A stretch of 64,000 nt of DNA from Aquimarina aggregata (GCF_001632745.1 NZ_LQRT01000002.1:186001-250000); one strand, 5' to 3'. Positions 1-9,136 are shown, counted from the stretch's first letter. Numbers and translations are program-made. The notes: generated from the sequence alone by a model not told the origin.

Positions 1-1
1 A

Positions 2-649
2 TGGAGAACTGGAGCAAATAAAAATACTCAAATTACTTTTAGTGATGATGTAAAAGTAGGTGGTAAAGAGCTTAAAAAAGGAACATATGCAATTTTCACA
101 AAACCAGGTAAAGAAAACTGGGAAGTATTGTTTTATGCAGATGCTAACAACTGGGGAACTCCTAGAGAATGGGATGACGCTAAAGTAGCAGCTAAGTTCT
201 CTGTTAAGTCAAATAAAATACCTTTTAAAGTTGAAACTTTTACTATTATGTTTAGTGATTTTAAAATGGATTCTGCTTTACTGAATATCTTTTGGGAAGA
301 GACAGAGGCTTCAATAACAGTAGAAGTTCCTTCTAAAGAAAAGGCAATAGCTAGTATTGAAACTGCATTAGCTGGTCCAACTGCGAATGATTATTATCAA
401 GCGGCTGTTTTTCATAAAGAGATAAAAGATCTTGCTAAGGCAAAAGAATATATCGACAAAGCTGTATCCCTACGTAAAGATCCTGCATTTTGGTTTCATA
501 GACAACAATCTTTGATCTATGCGGGTACAGGAGATAAGGCTGGGGCAATAAAAGCTGCAAAAACTTCGTTATCATTAGCAGAGAAAGCAGGAAATGCTGA
601 CTATGTAAAGTTAAACAAAGACTCCCTTTCAGAGTGGGGAGCAAAATAG
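2..649 (+). CDS. DUF2911 domain protein with TPR-like C-terminus (5' truncated)
   Basis: The reading frame is open from the first bases of the window, so the N-terminus lies upstream. The visible part begins inside a DUF2911 domain (WRTGANKNTQITF, then GGKELKKGTYAIFTKPG), a beta-rich domain of unknown function common in secreted or periplasmic Bacteroidota proteins. After about residue 120 of the visible part the sequence turns helical, with TPR-like spacing (DYYQAAVFHKEIKDLAKAKEYIDKAV and following). It ends at a TAG followed by a strong terminator. Function is unknown; no catalytic motif is seen. The family assignment is from recognition of the DUF2911 core. Confidence 0.85.
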   Translation, partial: WRTGANKNTQITFSDDVKVGGKELKKGTYAIFTKPGKENWEVLFYADANNWGTPREWDDAKVAAKFSVKSNKIPFKVETFTIMFSDFKMDSALLNIFWEETEASITVEVPSKEKAIASIETALAGPTANDYYQAAVFHKEIKDLAKAKEYIDKAVSLRKDPAFWFHRQQSLIYAGTGDKAGAIKAAKTSLSLAEKAGNADYVKLNKDSLSEWGAK

Positions 650-677
650 ACACTCTTTTTCACACACAAATCATTTG

Positions 678-716
678 AAAAAGCGTTCCGCACCTAACGG
701 AACGCTTTTTTGTTTT
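678..716. terminator. Rho-independent terminator, probably bidirectional
   Basis: A perfect 13-bp stem (AAAAAGCGTTCCG at 678-690, complement at 698-710) encloses a 7-nt loop and is followed by a T-run. The A-run on the left arm makes it usable from both sides. It sits exactly between the convergent DUF2911 gene and the XRE regulator gene. Confidence 0.9.
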
Positions 717-916
717 TAGTCACTATCTTCTAAGAAAAAAATATCTTCTACATTCTTTTTAAACACTCTTGAAAGCTTTAGCGCTAATACTGTAGAGGGA
801 ACATATTTGTTTTTTTCCATAGCATTAATGGTTTGTCTACTAACTCCGATTTTCTTTGCTAAATCTGCCTGAGTTAAATTATATATTGCCCTTTCTACTT
901 TAATCCTATTCTTCAT
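716..916 (-). CDS. XRE/Cro-type helix-turn-helix regulator (YozG-like small)
   Basis: A 66-aa protein consisting of little more than one HTH_3 domain: LTQADLAKKIGVSRQTINAMEKNKYVPS is the helix-turn-helix, and the ending VFKKNVEDIFFLED is typical of the small family of regulators that accompany a membrane protein. The frame is open to an upstream ATG at 940, but the family normally starts MKNRIKVER, so I place the start at 916. That start overlaps the end of the upstream membrane-protein gene by 11 nt, indicating translational coupling. It likely represses its own two-gene operon through the tandem palindromes at 1403-1441 (inference). Confidence 0.88.
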   Translation of the reverse strand: MKNRIKVERAIYNLTQADLAKKIGVSRQTINAMEKNKYVPSTVLALKLSRVFKKNVEDIFFLEDSD

Positions 917-1373
917 GATTAGACTTTTTATAAACAACATAATTAAATCGAAGTATAAATATGATTAGTGGAGTAAACATATTGTAGATAATGGTATGAA
1001 AATACCTGATATCATATATAAAAACCGTTGTGAATAGTAAAATGACATAATTTACTAAGATCGCCCAAACTAAGGAGTCTAGTCTGACTTTGGATATAAA
1101 CTCATCTTCGATCTTTTCTTTAGAAAAACTTATCAGTAATCCACCTACAATAATAATTATAGTAATTAATTCGTCTATAATGCTATTTTCGATTATTCTA
1201 AATATTCCATTTTCATTTGGAAACATGGTTTCATAGTGAAATAGTGAAACCGTTTTCGTGATTAGTAAATTGGATTCATAATCATTTACAGAATGAATAA
1301 TTCCTAAGGTAATTCCTGTAACAAAAAGAAGCCAACCTGGTTTTTTGAATTTGTTTGATACTAAATATTTCAT
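906..1373 (-). CDS. Four-TM membrane protein of unknown function, partner of XRE regulator
   Basis: 155 aa with four predicted membrane segments (about residues 13-30, 66-85, 98-120 and 125-145), a short acidic connecting loop (KEKIEDEF) and no recognisable catalytic motif. It is first in a two-gene operon with a small XRE regulator whose start overlaps its stop. Pairs of a small HTH protein and a multi-TM protein are frequent in Bacteroidota and Firmicutes, but the function of the membrane partner is not established. I do not recognise the family by name. Confidence 0.75.
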   Translation of the reverse strand: MKYLVSNKFKKPGWLLFVTGITLGIIHSVNDYESNLLITKTVSLFHYETMFPNENGIFRIIENSIIDELITIIIIVGGLLISFSKEKIEDEFISKVRLDSLVWAILVNYVILLFTTVFIYDIRYFHTIIYNMFTPLIIFILRFNYVVYKKSNHEE

Positions 1374-1402
1374 CTTGTTCGATTTTTAATTGATGTTATA
1401 AA

Positions 1403-1441
1403 TGTAAAGTAAAATTTACAAAAAGTAAAGTTTATTTTACA
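1403..1441 (-). promoter_or_regulatory. Tandem palindromic operator upstream of membrane protein/XRE operon
   Basis: Two copies of GTAAA-N6-TTTAC lie at 1404-1419 and 1425-1440. The first extends to a perfect TGTAAA-N6-TTTACA. Their centres are 21 bp apart, close to two helical turns, so both would face the same side of the DNA. They lie 30-68 bp upstream of the start codon at 1373, the expected place for an operator. Binding by the adjacent XRE protein is an inference. Confidence 0.6.
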
Positions 1442-1484
1442 TTTTATCGAATAAAGAACTATTCGGTATATTATTTTATAGACT

Positions 1485-2465
1485 TTATGAATATTGTAAT
1501 CCGATTTTTTCTCTTACAGTATCTAACATTTTGATCAGTTGAAGACTTTTATCAAAAGTCATTATCGTACTTTCTGTACGATTTTGAAGTAACATGTTTT
1601 GTACATGGATTGCCTCATAATTATAGCCATTAGTTGTCACAGGAAATTCAAAAGATTCGGAAACTCCATTTTTTAGAATAGTAATAGATGACGGTTTATG
1701 AAATTGTGTATTGATTTTGATTGTAGCTTTTTCAAATTCAATTATGGCTTCAGTGTTTGTGTCTTTTGAAATTGCGCTAAATAATGAAGCCGAAGTTCCG
1801 TTACTATACTCAAGCTTCATAGTACAAGTTTCGTCTACACCTGTTTTTCCGAATGTAGCATTTGCTTCAATTTTATCAGGATAACCTAAAATACTTAGTG
1901 CAGCAAACAAAGGATATATACCGACATCTAATAGACTACCACCACCCAATTTTTTATTAAATAATCTCCCATCTGGGTTAAATGTTGCTGCAAAACCAAA
2001 GTCCGCAGTAACTGTTTTAACGTTTCCAAATTCTTTAGAGCCAATTAGTTTTAATACATGGTCATAATGAGGAAGGAAATAGGTCCATAGAGCTTCCATT
2101 AAAAAAATTTGCTTTTCTTTTGCAATTGAAATCATCTCTTCAACCTGTGAAATATTCATTGCAAATGGTTTTTCACATAGCACGGCTTTATTGTTATTAA
2201 GGCACATGATAGTGTTTTCATGATGAAAAACATGTGGTGTAGCTATATAAATCACATCAATTTCATTATCCTTACTTAGTTCTTCATAACTTCCGTATGC
2301 TTGAGGGGCATCATACTTTTCCCCAAAATCCTTAGCTTTTTGTAAATTTCTACTAGCTACGGCATGTAATTTGGCATTTGGTATCGATCCTAAATCTTGA
2401 GCAAAGTAGTGCGCGATATTGCCGCACCCCAAGATTCCCCATTTAATAGTTTTGTTAGTGTTCAT
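1485..2465 (-). CDS. Gfo/Idh/MocA family NAD(P)-dependent oxidoreductase
   Basis: 326 aa. The N-terminal Rossmann fold has GCGNIA at residues 13-18, followed by the family marker CEKPF near 97-101 (Lys is the catalytic-type residue), then the C-terminal alpha/beta domain with GGGSLLDVGIYP. The overall pattern is closest to the dihydrodiol dehydrogenase-like branch, which oxidises or reduces sugars and related polyols. Its ATG overlaps the end of the symporter gene by 11 nt, so it is the last gene of the deacetylase/symporter operon and probably acts on an imported or released sugar. The substrate cannot be read from sequence. Confidence 0.9.
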   Translation of the reverse strand: MNTNKTIKWGILGCGNIAHYFAQDLGSIPNAKLHAVASRNLQKAKDFGEKYDAPQAYGSYEELSKDNEIDVIYIATPHVFHHENTIMCLNNNKAVLCEKPFAMNISQVEEMISIAKEKQIFLMEALWTYFLPHYDHVLKLIGSKEFGNVKTVTADFGFAATFNPDGRLFNKKLGGGSLLDVGIYPLFAALSILGYPDKIEANATFGKTGVDETCTMKLEYSNGTSASLFSAISKDTNTEAIIEFEKATIKINTQFHKPSSITILKNGVSESFEFPVTTNGYNYEAIHVQNMLLQNRTESTIMTFDKSLQLIKMLDTVREKIGLQYS

Positions 2466-4152
2466 GTTGTGGTTGGTTATTTTTAGTTGGTATTAATTCT
2501 TGTAACAGGATAGCTAAAAACATCACAATTCCGCAACCTAATGCATTAAGCCATAGAAAAGGAAGCCAGTCCTGCCACCATACAAAAATGATTATCATTT
2601 GAGTAAGTAGTGCAGCTATAAATGTGGCATTACTTTTTACGAATTTTATAAAGAATGCAAGTAAAAAGATGCCAAGTACATTTCCGTAAAAAATCGATCC
2701 AATAATATTTACTAATTGAATAAGATTGTCAAATAAGTTAGCAAAACAGGCTACAAAAATTGCTAAAATACCCCAGATTAATGTGAAAAATTTAGATGCA
2801 TTAACATAATGTTGTTCACTTTTTTCTTCTTTTACGTTTCGCTTATACAAGTCTATAGCCGTTGTAGATGCCAGAGCATTTAATTCTGAGGCCGTTGAGG
2901 ACATAGCAGCTGATAAAATAACAGCGAGTAATAATCCTATTAAACCTTTAGGAAGATTATTTAAGATAAAATGTATAAAAACATAATCTTTATCATTCGT
3001 TTCTACGTCAGGATCGGCTTTTTTAATTAATTCTTTTGCCGATGTACGAATTTGAACCTCGGAGTCCATTAATGTTTTTAATTGACTAGTTATCTCACTT
3101 CTGCCTGTATCATTGGCGCTAATTTGCTTATTTATAAGTTTTTCTTTCTCATTTTGAATTTGTGATAGCTCGTTTTCTAGTTTTTGATATTCTTGAGTAT
3201 ACTCTGACTTCTTAATGGCTTCACCAGCCATTGGATTAAAATTTAAAGGAGCCGTATTGAATTGATAAAACACAAACACCATAACACCTACCAAAAGAAT
3301 AAAAAACTGCATTGGTACTTTTAATAATCCATTAAAAAGTAACCCTAGTTGACTTTCTTTAACAGATTTACCTGAAAGGTATCGTTGTACTTGGCTTTGA
3401 TCAGTACCAAAATAGGATAACATCAAGAATGTGCCTCCTAGTATTCCTGTCCAAACTGTATATCGATTGGTAAGGTCAAAAGAGAAATCCAATACTTTCA
3501 TTTTGCCGCTTGCACCTGCAATATCAAGTGCTTTGGAGAATGTTACTCCGTCTGGCAAATAGCTAATGATCAAGAAAAAAGCAATAAACATTCCTGCAAA
3601 TATTACTGCCATTTGTTGTTTTTGGGTAACGCTTACGGCTTTTGTTCCGCCAGAAACAGTATAAATTATAACTAAGATTCCTATAACAATGTTTAAATAT
3701 GTGAGATCCCATCCTAAAACTGCCGATAATATTATTGCAGGAGCAAAAATTGTTATTCCGGCGCCTAAACCACGCTGAATCAAAAATAAAATAGCAGTAA
3801 GTGTTCTTGTTTTTAGATCAAACCTGCTTTCAAGGTACTCATATGCTGTATATACTTTTAATTTGTGGTATAATGGAATAAATACCAGGCAAATGATTAC
3901 CATAGCTATAGGAAGTCCAAAATAAAATTGAACAAACCCCATACCGCTATGAAATGCTTGTCCTGGTGTAGAGAGAAATGTAATAGCACTAGCTTGGGTA
4001 GCCATAACAGACAGTCCTACTGTCCACCATTTTGCCTCATTACCACCACGTATATAATCTTTTACTGTAGCACTACCTTTAGTCTTCCACGCTCCATATA
4101 AAACGATAAACAAAAGGGTTCCACCTAGAACAATCCAATCTATAAGTTGCAT
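2455..4152 (-). CDS. Sodium:solute symporter (SSS family)
   Basis: 565 aa, many membrane helices. The SSS signature region is visible (GTDQSQVQRYLSGKS at about 249-263), together with the conserved early helix WTVGLSVMATQASAITFL. A hydrophilic, coiled-coil-like insert (about 315-385, rich in Glu, Lys and Gln) separates two membrane helices; inserts here are common in Bacteroidota SSS proteins. It would import a small solute, often a sugar or sialic-acid-like compound, with sodium. It lies between the tiny membrane-peptide gene and the Gfo/Idh oxidoreductase, which suggests uptake and catabolism of the same compound. The solute is unknown. Confidence 0.92.
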   Translation of the reverse strand: MQLIDWIVLGGTLLFIVLYGAWKTKGSATVKDYIRGGNEAKWWTVGLSVMATQASAITFLSTPGQAFHSGMGFVQFYFGLPIAMVIICLVFIPLYHKLKVYTAYEYLESRFDLKTRTLTAILFLIQRGLGAGITIFAPAIILSAVLGWDLTYLNIVIGILVIIYTVSGGTKAVSVTQKQQMAVIFAGMFIAFFLIISYLPDGVTFSKALDIAGASGKMKVLDFSFDLTNRYTVWTGILGGTFLMLSYFGTDQSQVQRYLSGKSVKESQLGLLFNGLLKVPMQFFILLVGVMVFVFYQFNTAPLNFNPMAGEAIKKSEYTQEYQKLENELSQIQNEKEKLINKQISANDTGRSEITSQLKTLMDSEVQIRTSAKELIKKADPDVETNDKDYVFIHFILNNLPKGLIGLLLAVILSAAMSSTASELNALASTTAIDLYKRNVKEEKSEQHYVNASKFFTLIWGILAIFVACFANLFDNLIQLVNIIGSIFYGNVLGIFLLAFFIKFVKSNATFIAALLTQMIIIFVWWQDWLPFLWLNALGCGIVMFLAILLQELIPTKNNQPQHEH

Positions 4153-4192
4153 TTGCAGAAAATGTAATATTTATTAATAAATGATTTGATAG

Positions 4193-4303
4193 TTAAGAAT
4201 AACTATTTGTAATTAAATAGAATATAAGTATGTATGCTATATTAGCTATTAATACAGCACTATACAGTTTTTTCCAGACTAATTTTTCTTTTGGTTCTTC
4301 CAT
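4193..4303 (-). CDS. 36-aa single-TM membrane peptide between deacetylase and symporter
   Basis: A short frame encoding a charged N-terminus (MEEPKEKLVWKKL) and one hydrophobic helix (about residues 14-32) ending NSYS. An unusually good Shine-Dalgarno, AAAAGGAG (4311-4318 on the minus strand), lies 7 nt before the ATG and overlaps the stop of the upstream deacetylase gene. It is in the same operon as the SSS symporter and sits directly before it. The arrangement suggests a small accessory subunit of the symporter or a membrane tether. That is inference; the strong RBS and the fit between the genes are what support it as real. Confidence 0.72.
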   Translation of the reverse strand: MEEPKEKLVWKKLYSAVLIANIAYILIFYLITNSYS

Positions 4304-4316
4304 AAGAATGCTCCTT

Positions 4317-6815
4317 TTATTTTCCTAAAGATAGCATATTTGCAAAAAGACGAAAAGCCCCGGGAACTCCAGCAGGAAATTCTCTGAAGAAGCTTAATCC
4401 AGTATATACATAATATCCTTTTCCGTACTTGGCAACTAATAGAGGTCCTTTCTTTTTAGATTCTCCTTTGTCGTTGGCTTCTAAGATTGCTGTATATTCT
4501 TTTGACCATTCATTAGGAAAGTATAAACCTCGTTCTTGAACCCATCCTGTGAAATCATTTGATGTAATTTTATTTGGAGAATTTAATACTTGATGGTCTG
4601 GAGCAGAAAAAGTAATCTCGGCATTCTCATCTGTGACACGGTCTCTAGATAATTTTAAAGGATATGGACCAAGATTATCACTTACCTTTAATCTATGGCT
4701 TGTATTGTATTGTACAATTAAATTACCGCCATTTTTTACGTATTCTAAAAGATATTGTTGTTTAAACTTAAGTGCCTCGATTGTATTATAAGCTCTTATA
4801 CCTATTACGATTGCATCATATGTTTTAAGACTTTCAGGAGCTATTGTTTCAGGATCTATAGTAGTTACTTTATATCCAATTTGTTTCAAACTTTCAGGAA
4901 CAACATCTCCTGCACCTTCTATATAGCCAATATTTTGACCTTTCTTTTTGATATCTAAGCGTACTACTTTGGTTTCAGAAGGTAGAATAACTGTTTGATA
5001 CGGTATATGGTCATAATCTATAGTGACTACTTCTTTAGCGTATGTTTTATCACCAATTTGTACCATTGGAGATATGTATCCTTGGCTTTGCTGCTCTGGA
5101 GAAGTCAACGTAAAGATTACTGTTTTTTCTTCTCCTTTTTGTGTTAGATTAATATCAATTGTTTTAGGGGATACACTCCAACCATCTGGATGAGCAAGTG
5201 AAACTTTACCTTTTAAGTTTGATTTCCCTGCTTTAATAGTAATAGGTATTTTTTTTGAAAGTCCATTTGCATAAATGATTACTTTATCCTTTATCCCTGC
5301 AGAAACAACAGGGATAATTTCAAAAGGCTTGTACACTTCTCCTTTTACAGGATCATTAGTTTTATAAACAACTTCTTTAGTAAATGGTATAATCACACCT
5401 TCAACAGCAACCGTGAATGTGGCTTTGATTTTATGATCTGTTTCGGGTTTTCCGATTAATTTGCGATCTTCAACCTTATACATTCCTAAGGTACCTTTGT
5501 TATTAAGCCAATATGGGTTTGTATATTCTAAAGAGTTAGGGATTTTTCCTTTAAACTCTAAATTTTGTCTTGTATTATTAGTTAAGTTTTTTTCAGAAGT
5601 ATCATTAATATTGATAGCATCAATTTTTGTGGATTTTAAAACTATATTAGAGTTACTTCTGTTTATAGCTTCTACTTTAATTGTAACCTCACCGTCTTTA
5701 GTTATGTTGGGAGCAGTAGCAACTGCTTCTAAATATAATCCTGAGGCACTAGCTATAATAGATTTTATCTCTTTAGATTTAATGGTTTTCCAATGCTCAT
5801 CTTCTAATTGTTCAATTAAATTATAAGCCTTAACTAATTGTGGTATAGAAGCTGATGGATTTCTAAAATCAAAACCTTTCTCTACTTGATATAAAATATC
5901 GCCAATAGCTTTACCACCTTTAATACGATTCCAAGAAGTATCTATTCCTTCAAAAATATTGGTTTTATCTTTTGGTAATTGTCCTTTAATAAGTTCAATG
6001 TATTCTGTTTGTTTACCGCGACTACCGGTGCTACCAAAACCTTGAGATTTATGTTGACTTCTACTTAATGATGCTATTTCGGTATTTGATAGACCAGACG
6101 AAGGATAATAAACCCCAGTATCAAATGATAATAGGTTTGTTTTGTCTGCTTTTTCAAAATTTTCTCTACTTCCGTAGAACCACCATGAGGTATTAAAAAA
6201 TAAACGGGTAGGTTGCCAAGCATTCACATGTTTAAGCTGATCAGGATAAATTGATGAATTTCCGACAAGATCAAATGCTTCTACACTAAGCATTGCCGAA
6301 GAAGTATGATGACCGTGCGTCGTACCCGGAGTTCTGTGATTAAATCTATTAATGATCACATCTGGTCTAAATTTGCGAATAGCCCAAACGACGTCACCTA
6401 AAACTTCTTTTTTGTCCCAAATAGAAAGTGTTTCATCAGGATGTTTTGAATATCCAAAATCGTTTGCTCTCGTAAACATTTGTTCACCTCCATCAGTTCT
6501 TCGAGCAGCTAATAATTCTTGTGTTCTTATTACTCCTAAAAGCTCTCTTATTTCTGGACCTATTAAATTTTGACCACCATCTCCACGAGTAAGTGATAGA
6601 TAGGCTGTTCTTGCTTTTACATGGTTAGCCATATAAGAGATAAGCCTTGTATTTTCATCATCAGGATGAGCAGCAACATATAAAACAGAACCTAAAAAGT
6701 TTAATTTCTTTATAGATTGGTGAATTTCTGAAGCATTTGGTTTTTGGGGTTGTTGTGCTATTGAAACACATGGAATTAGTAGACTAAAACTGACTACAAA
6801 AAGTAATTTTCGCAT
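4317..6815 (-). CDS. Secreted PIG-L/LmbE-type deacetylase with C-terminal GATase-like domain
   Basis: 832 aa. Residues 1-20 form a signal peptide (cleavage likely near SIA-QQ). The PIG-L domain follows, with the zinc-binding AHPDDEN at 49-55 and a second metal-ligand cluster HGHH near 168-171; the family removes N-acetyl groups from amino sugars. A central region has beta-sandwich character (about 360-600). The C-terminus (about 620-720) resembles a ThuA/DUF4350 class-I-amidotransferase-like fold (YDAIVIGIRAYNT). It is the first gene of an operon with the small TM peptide, SSS symporter and oxidoreductase, suggesting extracytoplasmic deacetylation before uptake. The two-domain layout is common in Bacteroidota. 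Confidence 0.9.
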   Translation of the reverse strand: MRKLLFVVSFSLLIPCVSIAQQPQKPNASEIHQSIKKLNFLGSVLYVAAHPDDENTRLISYMANHVKARTAYLSLTRGDGGQNLIGPEIRELLGVIRTQELLAARRTDGGEQMFTRANDFGYSKHPDETLSIWDKKEVLGDVVWAIRKFRPDVIINRFNHRTPGTTHGHHTSSAMLSVEAFDLVGNSSIYPDQLKHVNAWQPTRLFFNTSWWFYGSRENFEKADKTNLLSFDTGVYYPSSGLSNTEIASLSRSQHKSQGFGSTGSRGKQTEYIELIKGQLPKDKTNIFEGIDTSWNRIKGGKAIGDILYQVEKGFDFRNPSASIPQLVKAYNLIEQLEDEHWKTIKSKEIKSIIASASGLYLEAVATAPNITKDGEVTIKVEAINRSNSNIVLKSTKIDAININDTSEKNLTNNTRQNLEFKGKIPNSLEYTNPYWLNNKGTLGMYKVEDRKLIGKPETDHKIKATFTVAVEGVIIPFTKEVVYKTNDPVKGEVYKPFEIIPVVSAGIKDKVIIYANGLSKKIPITIKAGKSNLKGKVSLAHPDGWSVSPKTIDINLTQKGEEKTVIFTLTSPEQQSQGYISPMVQIGDKTYAKEVVTIDYDHIPYQTVILPSETKVVRLDIKKKGQNIGYIEGAGDVVPESLKQIGYKVTTIDPETIAPESLKTYDAIVIGIRAYNTIEALKFKQQYLLEYVKNGGNLIVQYNTSHRLKVSDNLGPYPLKLSRDRVTDENAEITFSAPDHQVLNSPNKITSNDFTGWVQERGLYFPNEWSKEYTAILEANDKGESKKKGPLLVAKYGKGYYVYTGLSFFREFPAGVPGAFRLFANMLSLGK

Positions 6816-6846
6816 AATAATGGAAGCAATTTTTTAAGTAATGTTC

Positions 6847-6854
6847 CAAATATA
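6847..6854 (-). promoter_or_regulatory. Putative Bacteroidota -7 box for the PIG-L operon
   Basis: On the minus strand the sequence reads TATATTTG, an exact match to the TAnnTTTG -7 element of Bacteroidota. It lies 32 bp before the deacetylase start codon. No clear -33 TTTG partner is visible, so support is moderate. Confidence 0.4.
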
Positions 6855-6964
6855 TAAAGATAAAATTCTCAGAATTATGGTTTAAGGATACTTTAACAGA
6901 GACGCCCTTTGTTACCAATTCATATGCGTTGGTATATTAAGGATCTCTTGTGTAGTAGAATAAA

Positions 6965-9136
6965 TTATTTTGGGCGCTCTACAAATTCTAATTGTTCTGT
7001 GGCAACATTGGTGGTAAAAATACCATAATTAACAACAGCTTTTCCTTTTTCAAGAGTATCTATACTTCCTATAGATTTACCATCAATCATTCGAACTCTA
7101 TCACCAATTTTTAAAGTCACTTTTGGTTTGGCTTCTTTTATTTTCTCTTCCTTCTTTTTCTCTTCCTTCTTTTTTTCTCGAATAACTTTGACCTTTTTTA
7201 CAACTTCTTCAACTACTTTTTTTTCTTTTGCTTTTGTTGCATTACGTTGTTTAAAAGATTGTTTTTTTCGCTTCGAATTTTCTACTTGCACAATTTTCAT
7301 GAATTCATCAATCAACTCACGTTTCTTTTTATTATTGAAGTATTTTTCGCTAATATCATCAAGTTTTTGCCCCAAATAAATCATGCGTTGATTACTGTCA
7401 TATAGTTCCTGATAACTTTCTAGCTTCTTTTGCATTCGATCATTAATCTTTTCCAGACGTTCTTTCTCTTCTTCTGCTTTTTGTTCTTTTGTTTTTAATC
7501 CAGCAGTAGTTTTTTGAAGTTTTGATCTTTCTTTTTGAAGGTTGGCAATACTTTTGTCGAATCGTATCTTTCCTCGTTCTACTTTTTTCTTAGCTTTATT
7601 AATAAGACTATATGGTATTCCATTTTTTTGAGCTACCTCAAAAGTGAAAGAACTACCAGCTTCTCCTAGATACAACTTAAAAAGAGGTTCTAGAGTTTTT
7701 GCATCAAAAAGCATATTCGCATTACTGATGTTTGGCAATTCATTAGCGAGCATTTTTAAGTTCGCATAATGCGTTGTGATAATTCCAAATGATTCACGTT
7801 CATAAAAAACTTCTAAGAAAGCTTCGGCTAATGCACCTCCCAGTTCCGGATCACTACCGGTACCAAATTCGTCTATAAGAAACAATGTTTTGTTATTACA
7901 TTTTCTTAAAAAATAATTCATGTTTTTGAGACGATAACTATAGGTACTTAAGTGATTTTCTATAGATTGGTTATCTCCAATATCGGTTAATATAGTGTCA
8001 AATAAACAGGTTCTACTATATTCATGTACAGGTATTAACATACCACTTTGTAACATTACTTGCAGTAGTCCAATGGTTTTAAGGGTAATACTTTTTCCAC
8101 CTGCGTTTGGTCCAGAGATCACAATGATTCTATTGTTTTGACCTAATGTTATTGTTTGCGGATATGTTTTTTCTCCTTTTGTTTTATTTGAAAGAAATAA
8201 TAATGGGTGATAGGCTTCTTTAAAAGATAGTTCTCTATCTTCAGTTATTTTAGGAAGTACAGCATCTAATTGATTCGCATATTTTGATTTGGACGAAACC
8301 AAATCAATATCACTTAAATATTCTTGATATTGTTGAAATAACTCTGTGAATGGTCTTAATTTATTAGTAAGATCTTTGAGTATTTTTACAATTTCTTCTC
8401 GTTCTTCATACTGAAGGTTACTCAATTCTCTGCTATATTGTAATGTGGCCTCTGGTTCTATATATACAATACTTCCAGTTTTTGAACTACCCATAATCGC
8501 ACCTTTAACCTTGCGACGATACATTGCAGTAACAGCTAGGACTCTACGATTATCTACAACACTTTCTTTAATTTCATCTAGATATCCTAAATTATTATAC
8601 CGCGTAAGGTCTTTTCCAAAACTGCCATTTAATTTTCCTTGAACGATATTGATATCTTTTCTAAGCCGAAGTAGAGTAGAAGAGGCATTATCTTTTACTT
8701 CTCCAAACTTATCTACCACCGCATCAATTAAAGAGGTAATTTCTTTTGTAAAAGGCACTGCGCTTGAACTATTATATAGAACGGGATATAGTTCATTGTT
8801 TTTTCTGAAAAAAGTTAATAACTCATTAGTAGTGTTACTAATGGCAACAAGTTTTTTTAAATTAAAAGCTTCAAGAAACGTGTTTTCAATATTTAATAAT
8901 TGAATTTCCTTAGTGATATTATCAAATCCATGATTAGGGATACGAACATCATTTGCAGATGAGGATTTATATTCAGAAACCTCTTGCAAAGCAATCAATA
9001 CTTTTTCTTTAGAGCTATACGGCGTTATGAGTGTTGCCTTTGATTTTCCTAAATCTGTGTTGCACAGGTCAGCAATGTGATCAAGTATAGTGTCAAATTC
9101 AAGATCGTCTAATGTTTTTTTAGAAATACGAATCAT
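6965..9136 (-). CDS. mutS2: MutS2-family DNA-binding ATPase lacking the Smr domain
   Basis: 723 aa. The N-terminal MutS core/lever region is followed by Walker A GPNAGGKS (about 338-346), a typical MutS signature (TDIGDNQSIENHLSTYS) and Walker B TLFLIDEFGTGSDP (about 415-428). After it come a long charged coiled coil (about 505-600) and a Lys/Glu-rich linker. It ends with a small KOW-like beta domain (KIGDRVRMIDG onward). Canonical MutS2 proteins are near 780 aa and end with an Smr nuclease domain, which is absent here; this appears to be the usual Bacteroidota form. Known MutS2 roles are suppression of recombination and ribosome rescue. It is divergently oriented from ung. Confidence 0.92.
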   Translation of the reverse strand: MIRISKKTLDDLEFDTILDHIADLCNTDLGKSKATLITPYSSKEKVLIALQEVSEYKSSSANDVRIPNHGFDNITKEIQLLNIENTFLEAFNLKKLVAISNTTNELLTFFRKNNELYPVLYNSSSAVPFTKEITSLIDAVVDKFGEVKDNASSTLLRLRKDINIVQGKLNGSFGKDLTRYNNLGYLDEIKESVVDNRRVLAVTAMYRRKVKGAIMGSSKTGSIVYIEPEATLQYSRELSNLQYEEREEIVKILKDLTNKLRPFTELFQQYQEYLSDIDLVSSKSKYANQLDAVLPKITEDRELSFKEAYHPLLFLSNKTKGEKTYPQTITLGQNNRIIVISGPNAGGKSITLKTIGLLQVMLQSGMLIPVHEYSRTCLFDTILTDIGDNQSIENHLSTYSYRLKNMNYFLRKCNNKTLFLIDEFGTGSDPELGGALAEAFLEVFYERESFGIITTHYANLKMLANELPNISNANMLFDAKTLEPLFKLYLGEAGSSFTFEVAQKNGIPYSLINKAKKKVERGKIRFDKSIANLQKERSKLQKTTAGLKTKEQKAEEEKERLEKINDRMQKKLESYQELYDSNQRMIYLGQKLDDISEKYFNNKKKRELIDEFMKIVQVENSKRKKQSFKQRNATKAKEKKVVEEVVKKVKVIREKKKEEKKKEEKIKEAKPKVTLKIGDRVRMIDGKSIGSIDTLEKGKAVVNYGIFTTNVATEQLEFVERPK

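Noticed and set aside
716..1440. XRE plus membrane protein as a toxin-antitoxin pair
   Set aside because: The membrane protein is a 155-aa four-helix protein, not a small pore toxin, and the gene order and overlap fit a regulator/partner pair better. No toxin family is recognisable.
7128..7379. 83-codon plus-strand Phe/Ser-rich frame inside mutS2
   Set aside because: Antisense of the Lys/Glu-rich linker; poly-Phe composition is an artefact of AAR codons read backwards.
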